A stretch of 64,000 bases of DNA from Arctopsyche grandis. Its lineage: Eukaryota > Arthropoda > Insecta > Trichoptera > Hydropsychidae. The DNA lies in contig NC_135356.1 in the NCBI RefSeq assembly GCF_051622035.1, forward strand, positions 30,294,290 through 30,358,289, read 5' to 3'. The notes under the pieces are model-generated. The model was given only the letters and a program-made list of their open reading frames with translations, made no database searches and was not told the origin of the DNA. The translations under genes and the position numbers were made by a program. This document shows positions 33,146-45,544 of this stretch, one piece after another (positions within the stretch are counted from its first letter, which is position 1; each line of letters opens with the position of its first letter).

Positions 33146-34270
33146 GCCCTAATAGGCATTAACTAAGGGGGGCGAAGCCCTAGACGGCAATTAATCATGG
33201 GGGCGCGGAGGGGCGAAGCCCTAAAAGGCAACTGATCATGGGGGCGAAGCCTTAGACGGCATTTAATCATGGGGGCGCGGAGGGGCGAAGCCCTTAAAGG
33301 CATTAGCTAAGGGGGGCGAAGCCCTAAACGGCAATTAATCTTGGGGGCGCGGGGGGCGAAGCCCTAAAAGGCATTAACTAAGGGGGGCGAAGCCCTAGAC
33401 GGCATTTAATCATGGGGGCGCGGAGGGGCGAAGCCCTAAAAGGCATTAACTAAGGGGGGCGAAGCCCTAAACGGCAATTAATCTTGGGGGCGCGGGGGGC
33501 GAAGCCCTAAAAGGCAACTGATCATGGGGGCGAAGCCTTAGACGGCATTTAATCATGGGGGCGCGGAGGGGCGAAGCCCTAAAAGGCATTAACTAAGGGG
33601 GGCGAAGCCCTAAACGGCAATTAATCTTGGGGGCGCGGGGGGCGAAGCCCTAAAAGGCAACTGATCATGGGGGCGAAGCCTTAGACGGCATTTAATCATG
33701 GGGGCGCGGAGGGGCGAAGCCCTAAAAGGCATTAACTAAGGGGGGCGAAGCCCTAAACGGCAATTAATCTTGGGGGCGTGGGGGGCGAAGCCCTAAAAGG
33801 CAACTGATCATGGGAGCGAAGCCTTAGACGGCATTTAATCATGGGGGCGCGGAGGGGCGAAGCCCTAAAAGGCATTAACTAAGGGGGGCGAAGCCCTAAA
33901 CGGCAATTAATCTTGGGGGCGCGGGGGGCGAAGCCCTAAAAGGCATTAACTAAGGGGGGCGAAGCCCTAGACGGCATTTAATCATGGGGGTGCGGAGGGG
34001 CGAAGCCCTAAAAGGCATTAACTAAGGGGGGCGAAGCCCTAAACGGCAATTAATCTTTGGGGCGCGGGGGGCGAAGCCCTAAAAGGCATTAACTTAGGGG
34101 GGCGAAGCCCTAGACGGCTTTTAATCATGGGGGCGCGGAGGGGCGAAGCCCTAAAAGGCAACTGATCATGGGGGCGAAGCCCTAAACGGCAATTGCTCAT
34201 GGGGCGTGGAGGGGCGAAGCCCTAGAAGGCAAAGGCTCAGGGGGGCGCCGAGGGCGAAGCCCTAGAAGGC
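33146..34270. repeat. Hairpin array with 143-bp higher-order unit
   Basis: Dozens of GGGGCGAAGCCCTA hairpins with alternating spacers. ACTGATCATGGG recurs at 33517, 33660 and 33803, giving a 143-bp higher-order period in the middle of the array. Confidence 0.9.
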
Positions 34271-34673
34271 AAAAAAAAATTTTGATTTTTTTTTTTGATT
34301 TTTTAAAAATTTTTTTTTTAATTTTTTTTTAATTTTTTTTTAATTTTTTTTTTAATTTTTTTTTTTGATTTTTTTTTTATTTTTTTTTTATTTTTTTTTT
34401 TAATTTTTAAATTTTTTTTTAATTTTTTTTTTTTTTTAATTAAATTAGCTTAGTCATGTTTAAGCGGTTTATATTATAAACACTGAGCGAAGCCGGGTAA
34501 TACAGCTAGTTAATTAATAAATTTATCTTATGAGTTCATATATTGCACATACTTTTATTAATAATGAATTTGAATCTGTTTATTTCACTTAATTTTATGT
34601 ACCCAACACTTCCTGACAGAAATATTACTAACTAATGATAAACCCGATGAAATATCATCGCATGGGTTACGGT

Positions 34674-35217
34674 TACGGTGACCATGCGTCCTTCATTTAA
34701 GAGGACAGTCCTTTATTACACTGTTCTGTCGTTTAGATTTATTTATTTTCTAAAATTGGCCTTTTGTCCTTTTTTTTTGTAAAGTCTGTTTCACTGGAAC
34801 TAAGACGGTGCTACCAGCGAACCTTAAAAAATCGTTTCTATTTTTTGCTATAAAAATGTTGGGGAGATCTAGATCGACAAATGAAAAGATCGAAGAATGA
34901 CAACAGAGTGATAAACCCTGCCAGCATGGGTAATTTAAAAAATCGCTGAATTTTCCTTATGTTTCCTTGGATCTAATGCCCCCATTGAACGAATATTTTC
35001 ATTAGTTTATTAAGAATATGTGAACCGATGAGAAAGCCCTATTAAAAATAGACACATTATATACATAGGAGCATGCATTTATACCACATGCAATTTTAAA
35101 ATTAGCTGTATACAATTTTTTGATTTTTTTACAGCACAAACCCTCGTTATTAAAAACAAGTTACAAAGCATTTCTTCATATGTCCTTTATTTTCTCCAAA
35201 AAAATATGGTCACCGTA
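34674..35217 (+). mobile_element. hAT element relic with 8-bp TSD
   Basis: Tips TACGGTGACCAT and its complement ATGGTCACCGTA are flanked by GTTACGGT (34666-34673) and GTTATGGT (35218-35225), 7 of 8 identical. Inside, plus-strand frames at about 34965-35170 read GSNAPIERIFSLV, then LLKIDTLYT and LKLAVYNFLIFLQ. These resemble the C-terminal dimerisation region of hAT transposases (SNAxxERxFS motif). It is internally deleted and has stops. Confidence 0.78.
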
Positions 35218-35225
35218 GTTATGGT

Positions 35226-35790
35226 ACATATGTATATTAATTTATTCAATAAAAAAAATTGTTAAAAATAACCAATTAATAAACAAAATTGTTAAGTAAA
35301 CTTTACAAATACGTCAGAAACCTTGCCGCAGTAGTAAACATATTGTATCTGATTCTCAAAGTGGGATTGTAAAAGGCACGAAAAATATCAGATAATCCTC
35401 GACGGCTTGATTTTGATTGCAAAATCTGGTGAACAAGATCATAAGCCTTCTTGGAATCCGTATCCTAGTTATGCCTAAGGTGACCAGATAGATGTCTTGG
35501 ATTTGAGTAGTGATTAAACATGTAACCGTTTTCGCGCATAAAATAAATATTTTTATGCGAAATAGTTCCAATTGGATTTTTGCCATACACAGATACTTCA
35601 AAGTCAGTATTTCTATTCAGATGGAATTTTTCCGCATCCTGTGAAGAGTTTTTAAATAATATTTCATGTAATGAAAGTTTATTAAAATAAATTCACTGTG
35701 CAGAAATATACGCAAAAAATCTGTTTTTAATTAGGTGAGTCAAATAATACTTTTTATTATTAATTATTAATATTTTTTTTTATTAATGAG
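35226..35790. other. Intergenic, no gene recognised
   Basis: An 81-codon minus-strand ORF (35356-35601) has no recognised domain; the rest is AT-rich. Confidence 0.35.
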
Positions 35791-35799
35791 TCAGTGTTC

Positions 35800-36048
35800 A
35801 CTTTTCTTCGAAGCCGCTGATATAGCTGAACGCATATCTAACATCTACTGCCCCTCCTCTATCATGTCCAACTTTTATAAAGAATACAAACATAACCCCG
35901 TGGGTTCCACATCAGATGACGGCTTAATATATCCATAAAGCTTTTTGCCGGGATGGATTTCATTGTATGCTGGTCTAACAAATTCAACGTGGATCGTTTC
36001 CAAGTGATTTCAATGCTATTTTCATAGTATAGTGGATGTGGTGGAGGC
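35800..36048 (+). mobile_element. MULE-like relic fragment
   Basis: Matches 2770-3030, with a small insertion (GCTTAATATATCC) and a deletion before TGATTTCAATGCTATTTTCA. Confidence 0.75.
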
Positions 36049-36049
36049 A

Positions 36050-36480
36050 GTTATCATATATAATGCAATTGTCCGACCACATTTTATGTGTTGTGGATCT
36101 TTTCTGTAGGCTAGGCTAAGATAGGCTACAAACATTACAGAATAGAGCCACGAAGAGTATCTTAGATGCACATAAATAGGTATATTAGTATAAGATCCGT
36201 GTTAAAGTATTTTATAAATTTGATGATACTCTGAAAATATATATGTCGGTTTTTATTTATAAGTTAGATAAGAAAATGTTACCTAGGTATTTCGATAGAT
36301 ATTTTATTAGAGGTATGGGGGAAGGCGAGTGCAACAGTGACGGTGTTGTTTATTCTGACGAAGAGAATGCTTCCCGCAAAACGGTGACTGACCGTGCATC
36401 GCATTGGTACTGCCAGAACCCCGGCGGTCACCACAGAGGGTTACATTTACATAAATATATTAATACATTATTATTTGTGT
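36050..36480 (+). pseudogene. LINE reverse-transcriptase C-terminal relic
   Basis: Frames with several stops read YNAIVRPHFMCCGS, DRLQTLQNRATKSIL, then MSVFIYKLDKKMLPRYFDRY. This is the usual C-terminal segment of CR1/Jockey-like LINE ORF2 (Y-N-S-I-V-x-P-H, LQ-x-x-QN-R-A). It is too degraded to classify further and differs from the LINE at 57518. Confidence 0.65.
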
Positions 36481-37769
36481 GATTGAACATAATTAGTTAT
36501 TAAGCTTGGCTATATCTTAAATAAACAAATAAAACCTTTATTGTTTCAACACTCTACAATCACACATCCTATTCAAATCTAAACTGTCAAATATCATTCT
36601 GATTGTATAGATACTCCTTTCAAAACTTGTCTACCTAAATCTTGTTTACACAAAACTGCTATTTGGAAAATATAATATAAGCATTTGAGAATAATGGTTA
36701 TAATTTTTATCATCTCTTCCTCGTCCCTGTAACAAGCTATTCGCTCCACACAATAATTTTATTTCAGAAAAGCTCGCCAGCCGCTACACACATGAATTGT
36801 CATCGTAGTATATTCTGCTTACAATCTACTATTTCTGCTTTTTAATTTACATGTTATATTTAAGAAAGAAAATAACTGTATCATAATGCAATTTTATAGA
36901 GTTATAATTACTTAAGTATGTTTCGAAATCTTAATTCACTGAAATAAATCCCAATTTATGATTGATCGTGTAAATATACATAATATGACTCGGAATTCCC
37001 AAACATTGGCTATTTTTTTTTTTTTTGATGCTTGACCATTTCTCGTCCACCTTGATTTTTCGGTTTTAAATTGAAATAAGAGTCAGGTAATTGGGTTTAA
37101 ATACGGGCCACTCGAGCAACAGAATAGCATTTATTCATATAAAATCATTAAAATATAATTTTAATAACATTTAAAACAATCGTAACAAAAAATATATATT
37201 CATTAATGTAAAACACAAAAAAGACACATGAAATAAGTGATTTCAACATTGAATCATTGAAGAATCACCAAATAAAAAAAAAATCAGATGTCTCCGTTCT
37301 TCGGTGAATTCTTTTCATGAGTTTTAAGACACAATATCGATAATGGACTTTTCGCAAGAGAATAGGTAAAAGACAATGATTAGAACTATTAAATTATTTG
37401 AATTAAAAGAGATAAACTTTATATGGTGAGTGATTAGCTGATTAATATTTAAGTCATATATGTAATTATGAGAATAACAGAGAATTACATATCTTAAGAA
37501 AAATTGCTTTTAACAATATAAAAAAATAATAAAGGTAAAACATTATAAACAAACAATATATGTAAAACATTAATTATTTAGAAAAGGTAAAAACATATAT
37601 ACATAATTTAAAAAATATGAAGATACATACATATATATGTACAAAAAAATTTATGTATCAATTTTAAGTTCTGGTAGAACAATGTGAAAACAAGGTTATA
37701 ATCTAATCGTGATATTTTAGTCAGTTGGGAACTATAAATAAACAATATTTTTATGGAAAACAAAAGTTT
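36481..37769. other. AT-rich intergenic, no gene seen
   Basis: No ORF of note and no repeat shared with other parts of the window. Confidence 0.4.
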
Positions 37770-38722
37770 AAGCCAGTCTCGGTATTTTCTGCATATCTCT
37801 GAACTATTAAATATAATAAAGTTTATTTCAGCTTCATGAGATGGGATGAGTTGGAAATAATTATATTTTTAAATAATCTATATAATATCTGTCTATCCAC
37901 TATTAAAACTCCAATCATAGATCCATCTCCAAATCCTTAACAACATTAGTGAGAGCTAAGCGTTCGGCATGAGAATCGGCAGTCACTATATATTTTGGAT
38001 TTATGTTCCCCAGAAATCTTTCAAAAGAGCAAATGCTGAAACATTCTCAAAAGTTGTTAGACTTTAGTAGTGATAACTGCTAATGGAACAACGCTGGCTA
38101 TACTTTCTGTCAGAACAAAAGTTATGGTGTGTTGTTGCAAATCACAGGATGACGTTGAGTCAATAAATATAATGTTATTATGGTTTGGTCTCTCTTCATT
38201 AGCGGAGTTGTGATTATTACAGTAAAGGGATTTTCTATAAATTTAATTTTGGCGCCTCCTATTCTCCCTATACATTGAATGTATATTTTCTGTAAGAAAA
38301 GAATTTTAAATTTATTATGTACATATGTAGCTTTATAAAATGTTCATTGTCATAATATTCATTACCTTGATCATACTAGTCATTTTTCCACCTCTTTCAT
38401 ATAAAAATGCAGCATGCTGTTGAACTGCCTCCACCACATCCACTATACTATGAAAATAGCATTGAAGTCAGTGGAACCCAATCACGGGAATGTTTATCGA
38501 CTTGGAAACGATCCACGTTGAATTTGTTAGACCAGCATACAATGAAATCCATCCCGGCAAAAAGCTTTATGGATAAGCCGTCATCTGATGTGGAACCCAC
38601 GGGGTTATGTTTGTATTCTTTATAAAAGTTGGACATGATAGAGGAGGGGCAGTAGATGTTAGATATGCGTTCAGCTATATCAGCTGACTGACTGACTCAT
38701 GAATGGATTATATATGTCGCGG
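37770..38722 (-). mobile_element. MULE-like relic, inverted copy
   Basis: Reverse complement of 2739-3700 with few differences. In both copies the repeat ends at the same point (GACATATATAATCCATTCAT). Confidence 0.75.
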
Positions 38723-39154
38723 TAGGTATGAATGCACACACGTCAAATGTCAAATGTGAAAACGTAAACAAATGTCTGTTTGTGTGAGCTATCGACGCGA
38801 CACCGGTGGCGAGTACTAGTAATTACGTCAATTCGGATGGGAAACTTAGATATGCTAGCAGTACTTTAAATGTCCAATTTGTATTTGAGTTGGATATTAG
38901 TTATTGTCGTTTGTTCGAAATGCAAGTGGCAAATATGTCGATCTCGGAATTCGAAATCGTGGATATAAAGAGTTTATTTTTTCATCCAAAGTAATAAATT
39001 ATTTTCAATATCGTTATCTTGTGTGTGGACGGCCCCATTATCAATTAAAAAATACAGTTTTATGTAAAAAACTGTATTTTAAATACAGTTTTTATAAAAA
39101 CGGTTTTTTTCCAGAGGTCCTGGTTTTTTATCATCTCTAGTCGGTTCGTTGATT
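38723..39154. other. Intergenic, no gene recognised
   Basis: ORFs of 62-78 codons without domains. A self-complementary stretch built on AAAACTGTATTT lies at 39045-39095. Confidence 0.35.
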
Positions 39155-39316
39155 ACTGGTCACAAATTACTCGTCACAAAGTCACTAATATCTCTATAAC
39201 GGAACATCTGGCAGCCGAAAAGTCCATCATACTAACGATAACTATCATAGTAACGAGAACTTGAGTGCCAAATATTGTGTATTCGCGATTTTCATGGCAA
39301 AAATTGTCTTTGTGAC
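39155..39316. repeat. Interspersed repeat, uninterrupted copy
   Basis: Homologous to 12957-13400 without the solo LTR; it holds a single ATAGTA at the insertion point. Confidence 0.85.
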
Positions 39317-39767
39317 CACCCCAATGTGACGAATAGTCCATTTACCCTCTAGTCATATCCTTTATAGTGTTGTAGGCATATAGTACAACTGAAATGATCT
39401 CATCAGGTCACTGCGACACATATCCAGGAAAGTCATTAACGCATGGCACACGCTCGCCTCGTCAAAAGGTCGACACGTGTTTCTATACACGTGTCTTGGA
39501 AACAAAGGAAGAACTCACTGAACCCATAAAAACCACGAACTACGTCCAGGCGTATGAACCCATAAAACCACGCTCGCGAGTACCAAGAACAAAAGATGTG
39601 CACACGGGTTACACGACAATTGGTGCAAGTCCAAAATGTTCAACGACAAAATGTACCCGAAAATTAGTGCACTGACCAAATGTACCCGCGACAAAATGTA
39701 CCCGCGACAAAATGTACCCGCGACAAAATGTTTAAGCGACAAAATGTTCAAAAATGTTCAAAATGTT

Positions 39768-40860
39768 CAACCGTATCCAATATTTTCTTATTTAAATTGA
39801 AAAAAAAAACTTTCTGAGCGTGTGAACTGCAGATTACATTGCATTAGTTTATATGGCAGGGCTTCTCAACCGTCTCCAAAATTTTCTTTATTTCAAATGA
39901 ATAATTTACTTTTTATCGTACACATCGCGGGCGTTATTAAATTAGTATAAATGACAGGGGTTCTCAACCGTATCCAATATTTACGTATTTAAATTGAAAA
40001 AAAAAACTTTCTGAGCGTATGAACTGCAGATTACATTGCAATAGTTTATATGGCAGGGCTTCTCAACCGTCTCCAAAATTTTCTTTATTTCAAATGAATA
40101 ATTTACTTTTTATCGTACACATCGCGGGCGTTATTAAATTAGTATAAATGACAGGGGTTCTCAACCGTATCCAATATTTACGTATTTAAATTGAAAAAAA
40201 AAACTTTCCGAGCGTATGAACTCCAGATTACATTGCATTAGTTTATATGGCAGGGCTTCTCAACCGTCTCCAAAATTTTCTTTATTTCAAATGAATAATT
40301 TACTTTTTATCGTACACATCGAGGGCGTTATTAAATTAGTATAAATGACAGGGGTTCTCAACCGTATCCAATATTTACGTATTTAAATTGAAAAAAAAAA
40401 CTTTCTGAGCGTATGAACTGCAGATTACATTGCATTAGTTTATATGGCAGGGCTTCTCAACCGTCTCCAAAATTTTCTTTATTTCAAATGAATAATTTAC
40501 TTTTTATCGTACACATCGCGGGCGTTATTAAATTAGTATAAATGACAGGGGCTCTCAACCGTATCCAATATTTACGTATTTAAATTGAAAAAAAAAACTT
40601 TCCGAGCGTATGAACTCCAGATTACATTGCATTAGTATATATGGCAGGGCTTCTCAACCGTCTCCAAAATTTACTTTATTTCAAATGAATAATTTACTTT
40701 TTATCGTACACATCGCGGGCGTTATTAAATTAGTATAAATGACAGGGGTTCTCAACCGTATCCAATATTTTCTTATTTAAATTGAAAAAAAAAAACTTTC
40801 TGAGCGTATGAACTGCAGATTACATTGCATTAGTTTATATGGCAGGGCTTCTCAACCGTA
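39768..40860 (+). repeat. 197-bp tandem array in left inverted end
   Basis: GGCAGGGCTTCTCAACCG occurs at 39855, 40052, 40249, 40446, 40643 and 40841 (197 bp, last step 198). Each unit is a dimer of two related halves of about 98 bp, the second beginning GACAGGGGTTCTCAACCG. Confidence 0.95.
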
Positions 40861-41841
40861 ATATAAAATCTTATAATGAAAATAAATAAATAAAAGCCAA
40901 AATTACAAATCTTTTCTTCATATGAAATAAGTTGTATTCAGTTGAAAACAAAACAAAAATCATTTAAACATAATATGAGCATACAAAATAGATAAAGAAA
41001 AAAGATCATCATTTGACATGTATTTTTAAAATCATTTTTAAATTTATTACTTAATTTTGTAATAATATTTATTTTAATAAATAAACAATATTCAATTAAA
41101 ATAATACATCATTAATTGTAAGATTAAAAGTGATCTGCTCTCAAATAATGGAATCATCATAGTTCGAACTGTTGAAATGCACATGTCATTAAATTTAAAA
41201 CATTAAAACACAAAATTTATCAATTTTCAGATTAAAACAATAATTGTTAAATTAAAAATTTAAAATACCTAACATCAGTGACAAATTTAGTTATAATATA
41301 ATTGCTTATCAACAGCTACCGCTGCATAAAAAATATTGATGTCATTTAAAAAATTTGAGTATATTATGACTTAATTTATACATTCTTAAATAATAAGAAA
41401 TAAATAAGCAAAAAGTTGTGCATTTGATGGAATATCGATAATAAGAGGAAGCTTTTATAAAAAAAAGATACAAAAAATGTACTAAAAGGAAATAAAAATA
41501 TTGTATATAATATTAAAAAATCCATAATTAGTAAGATTAAAAAATGGTATGACAGTATTTAAATAATGTAGATACATACATACATATGTACATTAAAAGG
41601 AATTTAATATTTTTCATATTAAATAAGTTTAGTTTAGTTTTAAAATACAAGGATTTAAAATTAATAACTAAATATAATATACATAAGTATGTGACTAGAT
41701 ATATAAACTAGAACCCTGTTCGCCCTTGACTTGACTGCTGCGAGAAAAATATCCTGTGTACGCACCTGAAAATGAATGTTATATATTATTTTATATACAA
41801 AATTTTAACGAAATAATATTTTAGAATAAAAACTAACGTGT
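40861..41841. other. Phantom interior, AT-rich
   Basis: No ORF. On the minus strand TTTTCAG at about 41768 could be a splice acceptor for a small alternative 3' exon of the transposase; this is unproven. Confidence 0.35.
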
Positions 41842-43305
41842 TTAAAAATTATACGATATTCCTCTTAGGTATGTCTCCAAACTTTGTCGATTAGCCCAAT
41901 TGGCTGTGACGTTTTTTATCCTCTCTGCCAATTGTACGTATTTCGGCCGCTGTTGTCTTCCCATAACTCCGGAGTTTAGTTCTTCTACTAACTTCTCGGT
42001 CTCGGCTTGGAGACCTTGAAGGGCTTTCAAAAATTTCCAGAGGTTTGGAAATTGGGCTCCAATTGTATAGCCAACTTTCATATGGAAGCCTTCCACTTCG
42101 TTATCTGTTTTTCCATAATTATGTATTATTCGGTCTCGAACATTCCATATGTCTATGGAAGCTACCCGAGGTTCACGCCTTACATTCGCTATGATTTTCC
42201 CAATATAATTTACCTCAAAATAAATGAGGAAATCATCGACCTTTTGTTGGATTTCTCGCTCTTGTTCCAATAGCCAAGGGTTGAGAATTTGGAGGAGTTC
42301 CTCCCAGCTTTCGACTACATTTTCTGGAGGAACGAATGCTAAAGCCAACACCATTTTAAATTTAATTGCATTTTCCTGATTATCATAAAATTCCGTTAAT
42401 CCCAATTCCTGGATTTTTCTATAGATACTTTGGGACAGATGGAAAAAGCAACCCGTTACTTGCGCATTTGGCCATTGGTTTTGAACGGCATTGATGGCTG
42501 CCCTCTCGAAATCCATCATTACCCTATTAGGTTCCCAATCTTGAATATACATTTTTAATTGACTAAAGAGTCTATTGTATGTGGTTCCACTTTTATCTGG
42601 AAGCAGACAAAATATTAAGGGAACCGCCTTCCCCGGCTTTTGGTCAGTGCCCTCCAGTCGCGTGCCATGTATAGAATATAGCTGCGTGAATAGTGGTGGA
42701 GCAGTTTTGAATGTACCGTCCATTAGTATGCTCTGGCAACTTTTTAAAAATTCTAAATTCTTTCTCGTTGTGAACATTAAAATTCTTTCTTCAGAACCAG
42801 AGCCTGAATCCCAAAATAAAAATTGCTCCGGTGTAGTTGTGCTACCTGTTATTTGATACTCTGTAGGTACATCTATGTCGCTCCTTGTTATTGGCAGAGG
42901 AAGTGGTACTTGTGCTTTATTCCTCTGCCTTTGTACATTTCTCTTCAAATGATTTATCGAAGGCAATCTTGCCTTGGCTACATCAGTCGCTGCCATTAAC
43001 GATCTTTGCACTATGCTAGTGGTGGTGCTGGCACCGATAGCGTTCGATGCCGCTTGCTGCATAAAGCCTTGAATTTGGCGTATCTCACGCCTTAGCCTAT
43101 CGGGCAAGTGGCTGTGCTCCTTAGTTTGCCGAAACTCGCGTCTGTTAGATTTTGTGATTGCACGTCCATTGCATATTTTTCGGTTTTCGCAAACCCAATA
43201 CTCCGTTTCAGTATCTATACCCGATCGATGACGCGTGTAGCAGAATCCATCGCATATTAATAAAACTCCATTCTTTTGCGTCCTTTCAAATGTCATATCC
43301 TGCAT
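41842..43305 (-). CDS. Phantom MULE transposase (FLYWCH + DDE)
   Basis: A 487-codon intact ORF. Residues about 5-68 form a FLYWCH zinc finger: YWVCENRKICNGRAI supplies the cysteines and HSHLP the histidines. Residues about 190-410 are the MULE transposase domain: LMDGTFKTAP (D196), VMMDFERAAINA (D265), then CFFHLSQSIYRK (C286/H289) and NEVEGFHMKV (E405/H408). Together these make the D-D-E triad plus the C-x2-H insertion typical of Mutator transposases. It would act in the nucleus, bind the element's inverted ends and move it by cut and paste. The start at 43305 follows TTTATACAG, a plausible splice acceptor, so a 5' exon may exist. A strong donor GTAAGG lies at 44117 behind a short basic peptide frame (MKSPNSKKSKGERR), but the frames do not join cleanly. 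No C-terminal SWIM finger is seen. Confidence 0.9.
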   Translation of the reverse strand: MQDMTFERTQKNGVLLICDGFCYTRHRSGIDTETEYWVCENRKICNGRAITKSNRREFRQTKEHSHLPDRLRREIRQIQGFMQQAASNAIGASTTTSIVQRSLMAATDVAKARLPSINHLKRNVQRQRNKAQVPLPLPITRSDIDVPTEYQITGSTTTPEQFLFWDSGSGSEERILMFTTRKNLEFLKSCQSILMDGTFKTAPPLFTQLYSIHGTRLEGTDQKPGKAVPLIFCLLPDKSGTTYNRLFSQLKMYIQDWEPNRVMMDFERAAINAVQNQWPNAQVTGCFFHLSQSIYRKIQELGLTEFYDNQENAIKFKMVLALAFVPPENVVESWEELLQILNPWLLEQEREIQQKVDDFLIYFEVNYIGKIIANVRREPRVASIDIWNVRDRIIHNYGKTDNEVEGFHMKVGYTIGAQFPNLWKFLKALQGLQAETEKLVEELNSGVMGRQQRPKYVQLAERIKNVTANWANRQSLETYLRGISYNF

Positions 43306-45544
43306 CTGTATAAAGAAATAAATAAATTATAAATAATTTTACTAACTAGAGAAATTATAATATAATTATTATTTCACTTTAAGGCCGATCGAGCCCATTT
43401 TTGGCAAATATCGCGCGCGCCTACGAGTTGCGCTATTTTATTATTTTTTCCCTCGTAGATAATCTACAATAATAACCAAGATTTTTGACAAAATGAAAAA
43501 TAGATATCCTTCTTATTGTTTTTTTTTTAGGTTTTAAAAATGAATCTATAATTGAAATAATGAACGCTAACATAACTTAAATTTATAAGTTTGGCTTTAG
43601 TTAAATTAGGCTTTACTGTGAAGCTATTTACGAGTTCGTCGATCTGTAACATCTCTCATAACAATAAAACAATAACAACAAAATATTTCTTAACAATAAC
43701 AATAAAACTTGACTCTTTGTTGTTTTCGAGAAAGTTACAACCAACAGCCGCAATATTTCCGGGTAAGTTTAAGAAATAAATACTCATTTGAAACGACATA
43801 TGCCATTCATAAATAAACAGACAAAGCTGTTTTTTGCGTAAAGGGCTGTAGTGCACACAATATTGACTGTGACTAATTACTACTTTTTATGTACGTACGT
43901 ATCTTAGGGTTGCCATAATTGTCGGACCACCGAAGGGGACTTCCCCCCCAAAAAAAAAAAAACACTCATAGCTTTTATAGCTTTATACACTCGAAATTCA
44001 TAGCTTTGTTATAAAAAATTGTGCAATCTTTTAAAACAATGCATCTGTGCCAAATCTAAAATCAAACAATATAGATTAATAGGCGATTCAATTTAATAAA
44101 ACCAAATAGAACCTTACCTTAACATTTTAATTCATACGTTCTTCTCTCGCCTTTACTCTTCTTTGAATTGGGCGACTTCATGTTTTCGTTTTTTGGAGCA
44201 GCTCTTTTTCCCCTTTTATATAATTATATAGTTCAATGCACGACATTTTATAATACATACACTTTTTTATAACACGCTTTTCACTGTGTCAATATAATGC
44301 GAATTGCGCTCATCTGTTCAGTGAGCTTTATGTAATTAATGAGAACACACGTTCAACATAGGCATTTTGCGGTGGGATGGTGAACAAGTATTGTTAACTT
44401 GATAACCTTATTAGAACTTTATAATACCAGAGAAATTATAAATTTATTACATAGATATATGTATATTTTTCTATAATAAATGTGATCGAGCTTATCAACT
44501 GTGAATAGCTAAAAATTATTATTCTAATGCTACAAACCGAAGTTGAAGAGGACATTGAAGAGATTTCGAACCCACCATTTGCCTATTGTCCTAGGGTTTT
44601 ACGCAAAGAAAAAAATGCATTCAATAGCCTCTAACATGAGGGTAGTAAAATTTTATAACCCATTTGTCTTTTTACATATTTTCGTCCATTTGTGTAGACA
44701 ATTCATCTGTCAATCATAGAACTAATTTCAAAATATATTATTGTTTTGCCATCTCTATTCAACGCGCGTGATTTTTTTTACATTTACATTTTAATTGCAT
44801 TTTACATCAATCGTGTGTCTTTTACATGTCAAAATGAAATTTTGTATGCAACTCTTACGCATAATAGTTAGTTGTAAATGATGCAATATTAATGTGAAAC
44901 ATAAAGGAGGTATGTAAAAATAATTTTAGCTGGGGATTAAGGAACCCGTTGCCCAAAAAAAAAAGGTTGACTATTGTAAATTTCTAATGTCTGCCTTTTT
45001 TACATACCTCCTTTTTTCTCCAATACAATGTCCGATTCATACATTTGTTTTTTGTTAAACACTAAGTAAAATCTCTCCATCATAAATCCTAATAGTCGTA
45101 ATTCGAGACTTGATTGTAAAATAATACATTAAATTTATCTAAATTAATATTTGATATTCTTGCCTTATAATTGTATAATGAAATATTAAGTTTAAAAAAA
45201 ACTTTCATTTTACATATAGCTTGCGAATGTACACTAGAAGACTTATTTGCAGAAGAAATAAAATAATTGCATTTTTAAACAAAATTTTGGAAAAAAATTA
45301 TGTGAATTTGATTTAGAGACGCCGTAAAGGTCACATTCAATGTTAAAACTCGAAGTACACGTGACCGCTGGCTGGGAACTGTTTTATCAAAATAAAACGT
45401 GGCGATCAACGTTTATTTATTTATATATTATCTTAGCTATCAAGCTAATTTTAAAATTACTTAACTCTAAAATTTATAATTATCTTATTAGTACTGTCCC
45501 TCACAGAGGTCTTCGGTGTTAAACTAATTCAATGACATACGCTT
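43306..45544. other. Phantom interior upstream of the transposase
   Basis: AT-rich, no second gene. It holds the candidate non-coding or N-terminal exon ending at 44118 and a probable promoter region for the transposase. No cargo gene is seen. Confidence 0.4.

Larger units (their letters stand above)
32336..34509 (+). mobile_element. Non-autonomous Helitron-like element with large arrays
   Basis: Starts TCTAATCTATAATTTGG after A and ends CTAG (34506-34509) before T. The head (to 32540) matches 5756-5940. Then come a 90-bp GC-rich minisatellite, a hairpin array with 143-bp higher-order repeats, and A/T homopolymer runs (34270-34440), followed by the conserved tail GTTTATATTATAAAC and hairpin. 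There is no Rep/helicase gene, so it needs a helper element. Confidence 0.78.

Noticed and set aside
32326-33166. ORFs of 118-242 codons in up to five frames
   Set aside because: Artefact of the 90-bp minisatellite (period divisible by 3, no stops); no domain and no consistent strand.
42007-42856. Plus-strand ORFs of 88-93 codons
   Set aside because: Lie antisense within the transposase gene and have no motif.
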